Assembly (NCBI GenBank): GCA_020636745.1
Contig: JACJXH010000001.1
Location: 310,001-374,000, forward strand
From: Lentimicrobiaceae bacterium
Lineage (GTDB): Bacteria; Bacteroidota; Bacteroidia; Bacteroidales; Lentimicrobiaceae
DNA length: 64,000 nucleotides
Direction of reading: 5' to 3'
Of this stretch, positions 45,546 through 55,253 are shown one piece after another. Both the position numbers and the translations under genes were made by a program. Within the stretch, counting starts at the first letter, position 1. Each line of letters opens with the position of its first letter. Under the pieces are notes generated by a model. That model saw nothing but the letters and a program-made list of their open reading frames with translations, did not search any database and was not told where the DNA came from.

Positions 45546-46453
45546 GCTTTTCCTGATTGTGATGTGTTTGAAAAAAGCTGGAAAATAAAGAAATTTCTGT
45601 TTTTTAATCGTTGACTGAAACTTTGCCACATAAGCTTGCGCAGTAATTTTTGCTGATTATGGTTAACCGTTTTGGGCATTTTTTTTAGTTTGCCTTCAAA
45701 ATATCCTGAAAGATAAAACCACGATCCTGTGATAAAAGGCGGTTTAACCAAATCGTGCAGAACTTTAAGTGTTAAATAGCTCCAGCTATATCCAAGCTTA
45801 TAAGCTCCCAGTCCCTGCCTTTTTCTGCCTTTTTTAGATGAAAATCTGCCAATGGGCCTGTTTTGTTCGTAGTTGATATCTCTGAAAGCTGCAGTCGAGA
45901 ATCCTTTTTCAATAGCCAGCAAGTTATCGGCGCAATCCCACCCGAGGTCTTTGGGAAAATTTTCAGATGATTCAAGAAATTTCCTGTTATATATTTTGAA
46001 ATCGCCGTTCGTATGCCATTCTGGACTGATAATGAAAACTTTACGGTCATTTTCAATCGCAAATGGAGTCCCGGATACAATCCCAAAGTTGTCGGACTTG
46101 ACTTTAAGGGCAATGGCCTCCATAAACTGCGGGCCAAACCGAATATCAGCATCCATTTTTACAATGAAGTCGTATTCAATGTTCTGACTGTCTATCAGCG
46201 ATTTGCCCTTTAGAAATAGTTTTACAATTTTTCCGCCAAGCACGTAGGTTGTTTCACTCTGCTCATTAAAATAATATTGAATCAATGACGATTTAGCCAT
46301 GTAATGTTCGATTACACTGCGCATTTGATCAGTTGAACCGTCATCAAGTACAAGCACACTTTCAGGAAGCAGGGTTTGGCTCAGAATAGAGTCAATGGTA
46401 ACTGAAATGCCTTCAGCTTCGTTTTTTGCAGGAATAACAATTACATATTTCAT
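45542..46453 (-). CDS. Family 2 glycosyltransferase
   Basis: A 303-residue GT-A enzyme: Y-V-I-V-I-P-A-K-N-E-A-E-G, then V-L-V-L-D-D-G-S-T-D for donor binding and K-M-D-A-D for the metal. The C-terminal part has W-D-C-A-D-N and a basic segment (K-K-G-R-K-R-Q-G) before a hydrophobic stretch, suggesting peripheral membrane contact. The start overlaps the stop of the upstream glycosyltransferase by 4 bp, and its own stop overlaps the next gene the same way. Confidence 0.85.
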   Translation of the reverse strand: MKYVIVIPAKNEAEGISVTIDSILSQTLLPESVLVLDDGSTDQMRSVIEHYMAKSSLIQYYFNEQSETTYVLGGKIVKLFLKGKSLIDSQNIEYDFIVKMDADIRFGPQFMEAIALKVKSDNFGIVSGTPFAIENDRKVFIISPEWHTNGDFKIYNRKFLESSENFPKDLGWDCADNLLAIEKGFSTAAFRDINYEQNRPIGRFSSKKGRKRQGLGAYKLGYSWSYLTLKVLHDLVKPPFITGSWFYLSGYFEGKLKKMPKTVNHNQQKLLRKLMWQSFSQRLKNRNFFIFQLFSNTSQSGKA

Positions 46454-47508
46454 GGCTTTTTTTTTGAAGATATGGCGTTGGGGGAATTCAGATGATGGTG
46501 GAATGCCCGGGCGAAATTGTCCCAGCTATAGCGGGTGATAAAGCTGGTAAAAATGTCATTTGAAACCGAGGGAGCATTGGTTTTTTCATTTATGATACTG
46601 ATAAGTTCAGGATACGAACTGAAGGTTTTTACAATACCTTCCTTTTCAAGGTCCGAAAATGCTCCTGTGCAGGGGCCTACCGAAAAACCGCCCTGTGCGA
46701 TTGTGTCCATTAATACACCCGAACTTAAAACATATTTACTTTCGTAAGTAAAAAGTATTATCGACGATTGATTAATTAATTCAGACAACTCAGACTGTGT
46801 CGCAAAACGGTTTTCAATGATAATCTTGTCGTTGGCATATTTCATTATAACATCTGCATAATCAGGGGAGTAAATCTTGCCAATAATGTGTATGGCATAT
46901 TTGTTCTCCAATTTTTGCTCATACAAATAGGCCAGAAATTTATCAATAGCTTTGTGCTCTGCTATGGTCCCCCATATCAGTATGTCAATTGTGGGTTGAT
47001 TGTTTTTTTTGAGATTCATCCGGTTTTTAACAGGATGTGGGAAATACATTACTTTATGACCCATTCCCGGAGCTATGGTTTCAATATAAGTGATTCCTTC
47101 GGTGGAGTGGGTGATCATTTTATCAGTTTTTAAAGGGAGAAGCCTGAAAAACAGGTTTTTCATAAATTGCCCCCTGTTATTGTGCGATTCTTTATTATGA
47201 ACTGTCCAGATTACTTTTTTGCCGGAGAGTTTGTAGGCATAAAGCAGCAGAATAAATAATGCAGATTGAAGTGTTCCGAATCGTTTATCGGGCAGGTTTT
47301 CAATCCAGTTCAGGAAAAGTATATCGGTGCGGCGAAAGTAAAAAAGCATGTTTAATATGCCTTTGTTTGTTTTGTCGCCAGCATTTAAAAAGTGGAAGTA
47401 ATTTCCAAAAGCCTGCACCAAATCGTCAATATAAGGATTGTATAACTCTTTGTTTACCCTTATTTTGGTATTTGGATAGATGTAAGCATTTAATTTTTTT
47501 TCTCCCAT
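46450..47508 (-). CDS. GT-B-fold glycosyltransferase
   Basis: A 352-residue protein with two Rossmann-like halves typical of GT-B enzymes: an N-terminal half with W-T-V-H-N-K-E-S-H and F-P-H-P-V, and a C-terminal half with I-L-I-W-G-T-I-A-E-H-K, I-I-G-K and an A-Q-G-G-F-S-V-G-P-C-T-G-A-F segment where the donor phosphate-binding loop is expected. It resembles mannosyl- or glucosyltransferases of exopolysaccharide clusters rather than classic GT4, whose E-x-F-G-x-x-x-x-E motif is not obvious. Acceptor and donor are unknown. Next gene starts after an ATGA overlap. Confidence 0.75.
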   Translation of the reverse strand: MGEKKLNAYIYPNTKIRVNKELYNPYIDDLVQAFGNYFHFLNAGDKTNKGILNMLFYFRRTDILFLNWIENLPDKRFGTLQSALFILLLYAYKLSGKKVIWTVHNKESHNNRGQFMKNLFFRLLPLKTDKMITHSTEGITYIETIAPGMGHKVMYFPHPVKNRMNLKKNNQPTIDILIWGTIAEHKAIDKFLAYLYEQKLENKYAIHIIGKIYSPDYADVIMKYANDKIIIENRFATQSELSELINQSSIILFTYESKYVLSSGVLMDTIAQGGFSVGPCTGAFSDLEKEGIVKTFSSYPELISIINEKTNAPSVSNDIFTSFITRYSWDNFARAFHHHLNSPNAISSKKKP

Positions 47509-47526
47509 GTTTGATTGCTGAATTTA

Positions 47527-48417
47527 TTAATGCTGCTTTTTTATTTTGAACAGGCCTAGTAATTTCCATTTCAGGAAACCGCCGATGTATTTCGAATATT
47601 TCAACAGCAGTGCACGATATGCTTTAATGGATTGAGCGTGTAATTTGTAAAATTTCAGTTCCTTCTTTACATTGTAGTTTGAACGGATACTGATGAGGGA
47701 TTCGTAAAGTTTACTCCAATGCCCGTTGTGCATTAATCCTGAACTGCTTTTGTCGTTCCATATTTTCAGATTTGGATGAACTACTATATTAAATCCGGCA
47801 TAAAGGGCTCTGAGCGTGTAGTCACTATCGCCGTGATATTGTGGAAAATCAGTTTCATTCAGCAGCCCTGTTTTGTTAAAAATTTCCCGGCTGATAATGG
47901 TGCCCATTCCAGGGAGCCAGTCGGCACTGAATGGTTTGCAGTATTCTTCTGAATCAGGCTGGTTAAGGCCAAACATGTCCTTATCACCATTTATTCTGTT
48001 GAAGAAACCTCCCATTGACCAGATGATATTCTCTTTGCCGGAAATATATATTTTTGAACCAAGAACAGTATGTGGCCCATATAGTTTTGTAAGAAGTTCA
48101 ACCTGTTCCATATAGTCGCTGGCACAAATAATGTCGTTATTCCACCAGATGACATAGGTGCTGTACAGTTGCCTGAAAGCATATTCCATTCCTTTATTGA
48201 TGGAGCCGCTCCACCAAAGATTCCCATTGCCTTTTAACAAATGAACCCATGGAAAATCGGCGGATATGCGCGTGCTGGTTTCGTCAGACGAACCATCATC
48301 CACCACAATAATGTCAAATTTTGAATTAAAGGGCTGCAGATTCAACAAACACTTTTCAGTAAAGCTGTATTTATTGAAAACAGGAATGATAAATGCCGCT
48401 TTTTCTGAGTTATCCAT
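47527..48417 (-). CDS. Family 2 glycosyltransferase (rhamnosyltransferase-like)
   Basis: A 296-residue GT-A enzyme. It has A-F-I-I-P-V-F-N-K, I-I-V-V-D-D-G-S-S-D-E-T-S, the characteristic G-N-G-N-L-W-W-S-G-S-I-N-K-G segment with W-W-N-N-D for the metal site, D-W-L-P-G-M-G-T, and F-P-Q-Y-H-G-D-S-D-Y. This pattern is shared with enzymes often annotated as rhamnosyl- or galactofuranosyltransferases, but the donor is not certain. It lies 9 bp downstream of the neighbouring glycosyltransferase. Confidence 0.87.
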   Translation of the reverse strand: MDNSEKAAFIIPVFNKYSFTEKCLLNLQPFNSKFDIIVVDDGSSDETSTRISADFPWVHLLKGNGNLWWSGSINKGMEYAFRQLYSTYVIWWNNDIICASDYMEQVELLTKLYGPHTVLGSKIYISGKENIIWSMGGFFNRINGDKDMFGLNQPDSEEYCKPFSADWLPGMGTIISREIFNKTGLLNETDFPQYHGDSDYTLRALYAGFNIVVHPNLKIWNDKSSSGLMHNGHWSKLYESLISIRSNYNVKKELKFYKLHAQSIKAYRALLLKYSKYIGGFLKWKLLGLFKIKKQH

Positions 48418-48426
48418 AAGCAGGGG

Positions 48427-49188
48427 TTATTGGGGGATTTCAGGAATTTTAAATTCAGCTTTTAGTTGGTTGTCAGGTGTTTTACCGGGTGTAAGCCATC
48501 GCAGGATGTGTCTTTTAAAGCCAGTGGAGCCAGCCATGTAATTTTCACCTGTGTTAATCACATACATGGCTCCTCTGAAAGGAAGCGGCTTGAGTATTTT
48601 TCCCGCTTCCTGAAATTTCGTAAGCCATTCGTTATGACCGTGATCAAACAGGTATCGGTTTTCTCTTTTATAACCGTTAAATTCCCATGTTTGAGGTAAT
48701 TCGGATGGTTTAAAGTGTATGATATAACTGGTACCGCAAACTCTGTAGAATTTTGGAGCTTTCTTTGCCAGATTTTTATCGTAATGAAACTCATAGCCAT
48801 TCTCAAAATACCAACCGTCATTATTGTTATTGGCTTCCTGGTGAACAAATGCGGCCAGCCGGTTGCTAATCAGATCGTCAGCATCAGTGAACATTACATA
48901 TCCACCCTGGTATTGCTGCATTTCCTTCATCATCAGGCGCTTTTTGTAATATTTGTCAATCATTTGTTCTTCTGACGTAACAGGGGCTGGATAATCAACC
49001 TGAAATACACTTACCCTGCTTGCAAATTCGCTGCTGATATCAGGTTTTTCGTGACAGGCTATCATTACTTTAAATTCAGCACTTGTTTGATTAAAAACTG
49101 ACGCAAGTGTTAAATTCAGCAGATGCTGAATCTTGGGCCAGTCAGAAGTGGTTTGGGCTGAACGGAGAGGAATGAGAAAATGAATCAT
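48427..49188 (-). CDS. Putative GT-A glycosyltransferase
   Basis: A 253-residue protein beginning I-H-F-L-I-P-L-R-S, with F-T-D-A-D-D near residue 100 as a likely nucleotide/metal motif and G-W-Y-F-E-N-G-Y-E-F-H-Y after it. The short N-terminal region lacks the strong D-D-G-S-x-D motif, so it is a divergent GT2-like enzyme. Position in the operon supports a role in building the repeat unit. An aromatic- and basic-rich C-terminal region may contact the lipid-linked acceptor. Confidence in a glycosyltransferase role is moderate. Confidence 0.65.
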   Translation of the reverse strand: MIHFLIPLRSAQTTSDWPKIQHLLNLTLASVFNQTSAEFKVMIACHEKPDISSEFASRVSVFQVDYPAPVTSEEQMIDKYYKKRLMMKEMQQYQGGYVMFTDADDLISNRLAAFVHQEANNNNDGWYFENGYEFHYDKNLAKKAPKFYRVCGTSYIIHFKPSELPQTWEFNGYKRENRYLFDHGHNEWLTKFQEAGKILKPLPFRGAMYVINTGENYMAGSTGFKRHILRWLTPGKTPDNQLKAEFKIPEIPQ

Positions 49189-49400
49189 ATGTTTTGCAGG
49201 TTAAAATAATTTTTTGCTCTGTTTAAATAAGCTTTTACGCTGTGCTCTGTGCTGTCAACATAAACACATGAAGCCTGCTGTTGTTTGAATTTTCTTGATG
49301 ATTAGTCAATATGCTGCTATAGCAACCCTGTTTTATTTTGGTTTTGCATCTGCAAATTAAACGTGCGTGTGTGGGTGAATTCAGGATGCCTGGTGGTGGG

Positions 49401-50561
49401 TTAGGAGCTTGTTTCTTTTTTCAGCAAGGTTTCAAACTCTTTCATCATAGCTTTTCCGGTTACATCCCAGTTTAAACGCGTGGCAAATTCACGATAAGAT
49501 GACTGAGCCAGTTGTTCGTATTTTGATCGGTTTGAAAATGTTGTTTTGATATAATCGGCATATTCATCAACCGGGGCATCTAACGGAAATCGTTTGCCAT
49601 TTACATCGTTTTTTATCAGAGTAGGAATTCCTCCTGTTTCTGTTGTGATGCAGGGAAGCCCATAGGAGTTAGATTCGGCAAAAACCATGGGTGTGCAGTC
49701 GGCTTGTGTTGGTAAAATAAGGAAATGGCTGTTTTTAAGCAGATGGTCGAGTTTTTGACGGCCCTCTTCAGTTGCTTTACTTACAAAGCCATGGTAATTT
49801 ACAAATGAAGGGATGGTTTCCAAAGGAAGATTTTTAATGCCTACAATGTGAAGTTCTACTGGAAACCCTTGTTCATGAAGTCTTTGAGCAATCTTTAACG
49901 ATAAGGCCCCGCCTTTTCTTATCCAGTCAACACCCATAAATAACAAAGTGCATTTTTCGGTACTTCGTCCGCTGATGTATTTCTGAACGCTATCTGCATC
50001 ATTCGTATTCTCTATGTTTGTACCAAAAGTAATGACCTTGACTTTTTCAGGATTGGCATGGTACAATTCAATGGCTGATTGTGCTGCCCAATCTGATGAA
50101 TAAAACAGCAAAGACGCATTGTTGATGGCATTTTGTTCCAGTTTTTCAGCGTTTTTATAAGAACTTATCCACAGGTTGCTGAACTTCTCGTAGTATCCGA
50201 CCATTGGTCTGAAAGTGGCGTCAGTGTAAATAACCATCGGAATTTTTGTCTTCACATAGCCCAGTGCAGCAGCGCCCGGACTAAACACTATATCTGGCTT
50301 CAATTCTGCCAGTCGGGCTTCAATTTGCCGGGCATAGTTTTTTGCAACACCTGGCTGTCGGTCGGGGAGATAGTTTTTACCGAAAAGTTTTTTCAGTATT
50401 TTTCCCTTAAGGCGGTGATATAGATTGTTTTGGGTTTTTAATGACCCGATATACACTAAATCAGCGCCTTGCCTTATTAAAGATTTTGAAAGAAACAAGC
50501 CGGTCCCTGACCAGTTGTGAACATCTGAGGCGTCATAAATTGTTACATAGGCAATCTTCAT
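49401..50561 (-). CDS. Family 4 glycosyltransferase
   Basis: About 386 residues from the ATG at 50561; the frame opens at 50609 but the first residues of GT4 proteins fit the M-K-I-A-Y-V-T start. It is a GT-B enzyme with W-S-G-T-G near the N-terminus, S-P-G-A-A-A-L-G, a donor-domain start in C-T-L-L-F-M-G-V-D-W-I-R-K-G-G-A, and the P-T-Q-A-D-C-T-P-M-V-F-A-E-S segment that corresponds to the E-x-x-x-x-x-x-E site. Retaining sugar transfer to the lipid-linked repeat unit is expected. It sits between the Wzy-like gene and a divergent GT gene on the same strand. Confidence 0.88.
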   Translation of the reverse strand: MKIAYVTIYDASDVHNWSGTGLFLSKSLIRQGADLVYIGSLKTQNNLYHRLKGKILKKLFGKNYLPDRQPGVAKNYARQIEARLAELKPDIVFSPGAAALGYVKTKIPMVIYTDATFRPMVGYYEKFSNLWISSYKNAEKLEQNAINNASLLFYSSDWAAQSAIELYHANPEKVKVITFGTNIENTNDADSVQKYISGRSTEKCTLLFMGVDWIRKGGALSLKIAQRLHEQGFPVELHIVGIKNLPLETIPSFVNYHGFVSKATEEGRQKLDHLLKNSHFLILPTQADCTPMVFAESNSYGLPCITTETGGIPTLIKNDVNGKRFPLDAPVDEYADYIKTTFSNRSKYEQLAQSSYREFATRLNWDVTGKAMMKEFETLLKKETSS

Positions 50562-50683
50562 AGAAAATAGCGTTTTATCAGTAAATGAAAAAAACAGCAA
50601 AATGTTCAATCCATGACGGCTTATAACATTCAGCAGTGCTGATTTATATTTGATTGAAGATTGTTAACAGGAACCCCGGAAGA

Positions 50684-51913
50684 TTATGGAACTCCTTCTG
50701 TTGAAATTTCTTCTTCTGTTTCTTCTTCCTCATCGGTTTCTTTAAATTGTTGATCATGTTTGTGCACATCAATAAAGTAGAAAACAAAGCATAGGGCTAC
50801 TATTGAATCGCTGGTGCCAAAAGCACTTGAGCCTGTAAACAGCGTAAGCAACATGCTGATGAAAAGGTATTTTAAGAAGGTATATTCAGAGCCGAGTTTG
50901 CTTTTAAGTACTGAAATAAAGGTGGCTATAATTGTCAGAACCATCAGGATTCCAAATCGGGAATATTCACCGATGAGGCCTACATCTGATTGGTAAAAAC
51001 CTAAATAGTCCTTATAAGACTGAACCAGAACGCCATAATTTGAATTTTGACTGCTCACTCCGTTTCCAACTATATAGGCAAACCGATTGGGATTAAAAGT
51101 TGTAAGGAAAAACGTGGCTGAGCGAACACGGATGTCGTCATCTGATTGACTGCCCTGCTCTTTGGTAACTGCAAAGAGTTGCATGAAAATATCCTGAAAT
51201 ATAAAAAAGACAGGAATAAAACTGAGTAATACCAGCGTTACCAGAAGGAACTTAGATTTAATCTCTTTATTAAGTAAAATAAAAGCTATGGTGAGAAGTG
51301 CTATTGTAAAAAGGACTTGCCGTGTACCCATTAAAACAAATATGGATAAAAATAGCATCAGAATGCCCAGGTAAAAGAATTTGTATTCTTCAAAAAACTT
51401 TTTGAGCGAATAAAAATAGGTAATGATAATGTAAGAGAACCCGGGTAGAAATATGCGCAAAGTCCCCCTGTCTTCACTTATTCTAACATTAAAAAGTACA
51501 TTTGGGTAAGCAAAAAATTGAACAATGTAGAAAAAAGCATGAATGATGGAAATGGCAATTATAAGATGAATAATAAACCGGGTTGGAATTTTAAGGGCGT
51601 GAAGCGTAAAATAAAACAAGTAATAATACATAAATCGTTGAGCTACCAGCGTAATCTTAAAGCTCTGCCCGTGCCCCTGATACGCCATGAACATGCTAAG
51701 AAATACCGCTATGAATATGGCATATACATGATATCTGAAATTTAGTATAAAGCCTTCTCCTTTGTCATATATAAGAGAAAGAACAATCGTTAATATCATC
51801 AAACCTATTCCTGAAAGCTCAATTAACTTCACCAGGCTGTCACCCAGATAAACAAAGTTAAAATAGCTGAGTGAGGCAAGTGCTATGTATATAACAATCA
51901 GCTTCTTAAACAT
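50684..51913 (-). CDS. wzy: O-antigen/exopolysaccharide polymerase-like membrane protein (Wzy-type)
   Basis: A 409-residue integral membrane protein with about ten to twelve hydrophobic helices, a larger periplasmic loop around residues 255-300 (Q-G-S-Q-S-D-D-D-I-R-V-R) and an acidic cytoplasmic tail. This topology is that of Wzy polymerases and O-antigen ligases, which have very low sequence conservation, so the call rests on topology and position among wzx, wza, wzc and glycosyltransferase genes. It should join repeat units in the periplasm. Confidence 0.78.
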   Translation of the reverse strand: MFKKLIVIYIALASLSYFNFVYLGDSLVKLIELSGIGLMILTIVLSLIYDKGEGFILNFRYHVYAIFIAVFLSMFMAYQGHGQSFKITLVAQRFMYYYLFYFTLHALKIPTRFIIHLIIAISIIHAFFYIVQFFAYPNVLFNVRISEDRGTLRIFLPGFSYIIITYFYSLKKFFEEYKFFYLGILMLFLSIFVLMGTRQVLFTIALLTIAFILLNKEIKSKFLLVTLVLLSFIPVFFIFQDIFMQLFAVTKEQGSQSDDDIRVRSATFFLTTFNPNRFAYIVGNGVSSQNSNYGVLVQSYKDYLGFYQSDVGLIGEYSRFGILMVLTIIATFISVLKSKLGSEYTFLKYLFISMLLTLFTGSSAFGTSDSIVALCFVFYFIDVHKHDQQFKETDEEEETEEEISTEGVP

Positions 51914-52136
51914 AAATTTAAAATAGAGGATGGATGTTTGGTGTCATTGAGTTCGGTAAGAATTAAGTTGTGAAGTTAAGCAATTATTAAAACTTCAGGC
52001 CTTCACTTGTTTTAATTTATTCCAATGGGAAATGGTCAGTTGTGTTTGTTGCATTTTATACATTTTATTTGTGGTTGATTCATTCAGTTCTGGAGACTTA
52101 AAGTTTCAAACGCTTATTTGTGAGGTTAGCCTGCAG

Positions 52137-53570
52137 TTACTTGCGCAATGTTGCTTTTTTGATTAAAAATGTAAATCCAAAAGTATTTACATCTTTAAGG
52201 TAACGGGTTAAAGGCCAGTCAAGTAACCTTAATGAGAGGTAAACCGGATACCAGTTGTTGAAAGACAACTGAACAACAAACTGCACCAGTACTATTCCCA
52301 ATATTCCCCACACGGGCATAGCCATAAAGCCCATCACCAGAATTAATACTCCGCTGATCAATGTGGGCCATAAAAAAGGAACTTCATTGGTCGAAATATA
52401 AAGGTTGGAATGAAATCCGGCATGCATTTCGGCGAGCACAGTAATACTCATGATAAAAAGAATAAGAGGCGGTACCAGTCTGGTTTCAACATTTAGTACA
52501 TTTAAAAGCTGATTTCCGCTTAATCCGAATACCAGGAGTGCAAAAGCAAGAATAAACAAGCTGGAAAAAATGTATTCTGAGGTTTTCAGCTTTAAGACTA
52601 TATTATTCTTTTGGGCAGTAAGATTGTAAATTTTCGGTACGTTGGCATAGAAGGGAGCCTGCGAAATGTTTCTGATAAAGTTTACTATACGCTGGGTAAA
52701 AAGAAAACTCGCAATCATTGCCGGATTGTTGCCCTGAGAAATAATGATTGAGTTGCCATAATTTATCATATAGTTTCCCCAGAAAATACCTCCCAGTTTC
52801 CAGGTTGATGACCAGATTACCCTGAATATGGGACGGTCAAAAACAGGTTTATTGTCAATTTTGTAACCATTGTTGCTAAACCAGGATCTTACAAAGTTTC
52901 TGACTATAAGGAATCTGACAACGGTTTCAAACAGCATATAGGCCATTAATGCAGCAATTCCGGCATTGGCAATCAGCAAAATGATAAAAACAGTAATTTT
53001 TATTCCGCCAATTAAACTGTTAATTCCACCCAGTTCTGCAACATAGTCAAGCCCTTGCATAAAAGAGGAGTACCTGATAGTGAGAAGCAGAAAGTATGCA
53101 TTGGCCATAAGTAAGGCATATGAAATCCACAGATATTGCCTGTGGCCGGCCATGTCCATAATGTTCCAGATGAGAGCCACTCCTGCCGTAAGTAAAAGCA
53201 CAATTAGTATAATGCTGATAATCATATAAATGCGGCCCGATGTTTTCAGCAGGACTACAAGTTGATTGTAATTGATTTTTTTATCAATGATTGATTCTTT
53301 GGCCAGGTAATCTTCCTCGTTTTCCGGAAGTGTGTCGGCGCCTGCTTTAAAATACGATACTGCTCTGATAAGTGTGGGACCAAAACCCGAATCGGCAAGT
53401 GTAGCCAGCCCGATAAGCGTTGTGACCAATAGCCAGAATGAGACATCAACTGAATCAAATTTGATGAGAATTAATGGAAGAACAAAAATGCCACTGCCCA
53501 GCTGTGTCAGGTATGACATCCAGGTCATCATTACCGGGTTTTTAATGAAAGATAATAAAGTACGCTTCAT
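52137..53570 (-). CDS. wzx: Wzx-type polysaccharide flippase (first)
   Basis: A 477-residue membrane protein with about twelve to fourteen helices and the polysaccharide-transporter family pattern: an early S-Y-L-T-Q-L-G-S-G-I-F helix, L-A-D-S-G-F-G-P-T-L-I-R at the end of helix 2, and later helices rich in small residues. It should move lipid-linked repeat units across the inner membrane. Its start overlaps the stop of the upstream GT4 gene by 4 bp. A second flippase lies at 61.7-63.1 kb. Confidence 0.85.
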   Translation of the reverse strand: MKRTLLSFIKNPVMMTWMSYLTQLGSGIFVLPLILIKFDSVDVSFWLLVTTLIGLATLADSGFGPTLIRAVSYFKAGADTLPENEEDYLAKESIIDKKINYNQLVVLLKTSGRIYMIISIILIVLLLTAGVALIWNIMDMAGHRQYLWISYALLMANAYFLLLTIRYSSFMQGLDYVAELGGINSLIGGIKITVFIILLIANAGIAALMAYMLFETVVRFLIVRNFVRSWFSNNGYKIDNKPVFDRPIFRVIWSSTWKLGGIFWGNYMINYGNSIIISQGNNPAMIASFLFTQRIVNFIRNISQAPFYANVPKIYNLTAQKNNIVLKLKTSEYIFSSLFILAFALLVFGLSGNQLLNVLNVETRLVPPLILFIMSITVLAEMHAGFHSNLYISTNEVPFLWPTLISGVLILVMGFMAMPVWGILGIVLVQFVVQLSFNNWYPVYLSLRLLDWPLTRYLKDVNTFGFTFLIKKATLRK

Positions 53571-54784
53571 TGAATTGGTTTGGCAGAAATTGCTTGTCTG
53601 TAAGCGAAGATGAATTCTTTCTGGTAATTATTTACGGTGAGTGATTGAATTCGTTTGATGCTGTTAGCCTTGTTTTTCTCCAAAAAATCGTCATTGTTCA
53701 ATGCCTCCCTGATAAGCTCAGCAATTCTTGATTTGTCCAGAGGATCAAACATAAAATCATTACATCCGATTGTGTCAGGCAATGAGGTTACATTTGAACA
53801 AATAACAGGTGTGCCATAGCGCATAGCCTCTATTAATGGCCCCGACCCTGCCTCATAAAGTGTTGGTATAACTACCAGTTTAGCAATTCTGTACAGACCT
53901 TTTAAGTCGGCATCAGGAACAACTCCTGTGAATTTAACCTGGTCATTTAGTCCCATTTTTTCAACTTTTTCTTCGAGTTTGGAGTAAAAGCTGGTTTTAT
54001 GCCCGGTAGAAACCCAAAATATTTTTTTGCCTTCCTGTTTCAAAAGGAGCAGAGCTTCAAGTACTGATATGTGATTTTTATGCTCCCAGGTTGCAGCGGG
54101 TGTAAGGATAAATGTTTCCGGAATCTGATATTTTTCTCTGAGCTCTTCAGCAGGCGTTTCAGGTGTGTCGGCGGCCCAGTCTTCATCAATGGGCACCGGA
54201 CAAACTGTAACCTTGTTCTTAACACTCTCAAAATATTTCAACAAATCATTTTTTACATGATTGTACGATACTATTACATGTTCGGCTTCTGAAATACTGA
54301 TGTAGTAATTAATTGATTTGTAAATTCTTTCAAGCGGTGTAAAGAACTCGGGGAAGTGAAATTGCTGTACATCATGCATTGAAATGATTACAGGGAAATG
54401 AAGACGGTATGCCGGAGCGTGTTGTTTAGGAACATGTAGAAAATCAATTTTGAATTTGTTCAGATATTGTCGTTCAGGACTTAAAAATTTGTAAAGTAAC
54501 AGGGGAAACTCACTTTTATGTTTTTTTAAATAATACCGTGTTAAATAAAACTCGGCCAATTTTCGCCTGAATTTTTTAATCCTGCCATCAGGATTGTAAA
54601 TTGCACTTTTAACCTTGGGGTTGTCAATATATGTCTTCAAATCATCAATTTGACCTGCTGAATGAAACAGCACTACCTGCTTGATTTCTTCGCATTTTAT
54701 AAGCATTCTAAGTAAATATAAAGCATATTGGTATATTCCACCTTCTTTTTGGTCAATTTTTGTTATGTAAAAGCCAACTACCAT
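53567..54784 (-). CDS. Family 4 glycosyltransferase
   Basis: A 405-residue GT-B enzyme, first gene of the minus-strand GT series. N-terminal half: G-F-Y-I-T-K-I-D-Q-K-E-G-G-I-Y-Q-Y for the nucleotide-binding loop and H-D-V-Q-Q-F-H-F-P-E-F. C-terminal half: L-T-P-A-A-T-W-E-H-K-N-H for the donor domain start and P-T-L-Y-E-A-G-S-G-P-L-I-E-A-M with the E-x-x-x-x-x-x-E pair, then G-T-P-V-I-C-S-N. It is a standard retaining GT4, similar in layout to mannosyltransferases of capsule clusters. Confidence 0.92.
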   Translation of the reverse strand: MVVGFYITKIDQKEGGIYQYALYLLRMLIKCEEIKQVVLFHSAGQIDDLKTYIDNPKVKSAIYNPDGRIKKFRRKLAEFYLTRYYLKKHKSEFPLLLYKFLSPERQYLNKFKIDFLHVPKQHAPAYRLHFPVIISMHDVQQFHFPEFFTPLERIYKSINYYISISEAEHVIVSYNHVKNDLLKYFESVKNKVTVCPVPIDEDWAADTPETPAEELREKYQIPETFILTPAATWEHKNHISVLEALLLLKQEGKKIFWVSTGHKTSFYSKLEEKVEKMGLNDQVKFTGVVPDADLKGLYRIAKLVVIPTLYEAGSGPLIEAMRYGTPVICSNVTSLPDTIGCNDFMFDPLDKSRIAELIREALNNDDFLEKNKANSIKRIQSLTVNNYQKEFIFAYRQAISAKPIQ

Positions 54785-55223
54785 ATATTTATTTTTTAAG
54801 TGTCAGATTTTTGTCCTTCAGGGGGGCGTTTATAATATATTTTCAGGTGATTGCTCTGTTTGTTATATTTCATGTTATTAATGCAAAACAAGGACTATTG
54901 TTCATTTTTAATCAAAATAATTATTTCAGTAAGTACAACAATAATTAGCACAATTTATGAATTTTTTAATGTAGTAACGTACTCTTTCTGAACAGTGAAT
55001 GAATAAAACTCATCGCTGGAGGTGAATTGTGGTAAATGTTGTCATGCATTTATTAATGAAGTTTAACCGATGGTATCATGCAAATATATTACTGATTGCT
55101 TTATTTGATAAGGCTTCTTGTTGGATTTAAGTTGCTGAATATACAATTTGTTACTATGTAGAATTTTTTATTACTGTACATTAATGCTGGCTTTGAACAT
55201 TTTAATTCATGGGCTTGTTAATT
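54785..55223. other. Divergent intergenic region
   Basis: About 440 bp of AT-rich sequence (the full gap runs to 55322) that must hold promoters for both the GT series on the minus strand and the carbamoyltransferase cassette on the plus strand. No exact -33/-7 pair is visible and I see no gene. Confidence 0.45.
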
Positions 55224-55253
55224 GGCAGATGATAAAACGTCTGCCGGGTTTTT
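55224..55253 (+). terminator. Leader hairpin with short T run, possible attenuator
   Basis: GGCAGATG (55224-55231) pairs with CGTCTGCC (55238-55245) over 8 bp with one G-U pair; GGGTTTTT follows. It lies 70 bp before the SxtJ-family gene on the same strand. It could be a weak terminator acting in the leader or only a chance structure. Confidence 0.4.

Noticed and set aside
45546..45629. N-terminal extension of the GT26 glycosyltransferase
   Set aside because: It would overlap the upstream glycosyltransferase gene by 88 bp, whereas the ATG at 45545 gives the family start and an ATGA overlap seen elsewhere in the operon.
54760..54948. A 62-residue hydrophobic plus-strand frame upstream of the carbamoyltransferase cassette
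   Set aside because: It overlaps the start of the GT4 gene on the opposite strand, is AT-driven in composition and matches no family I know.
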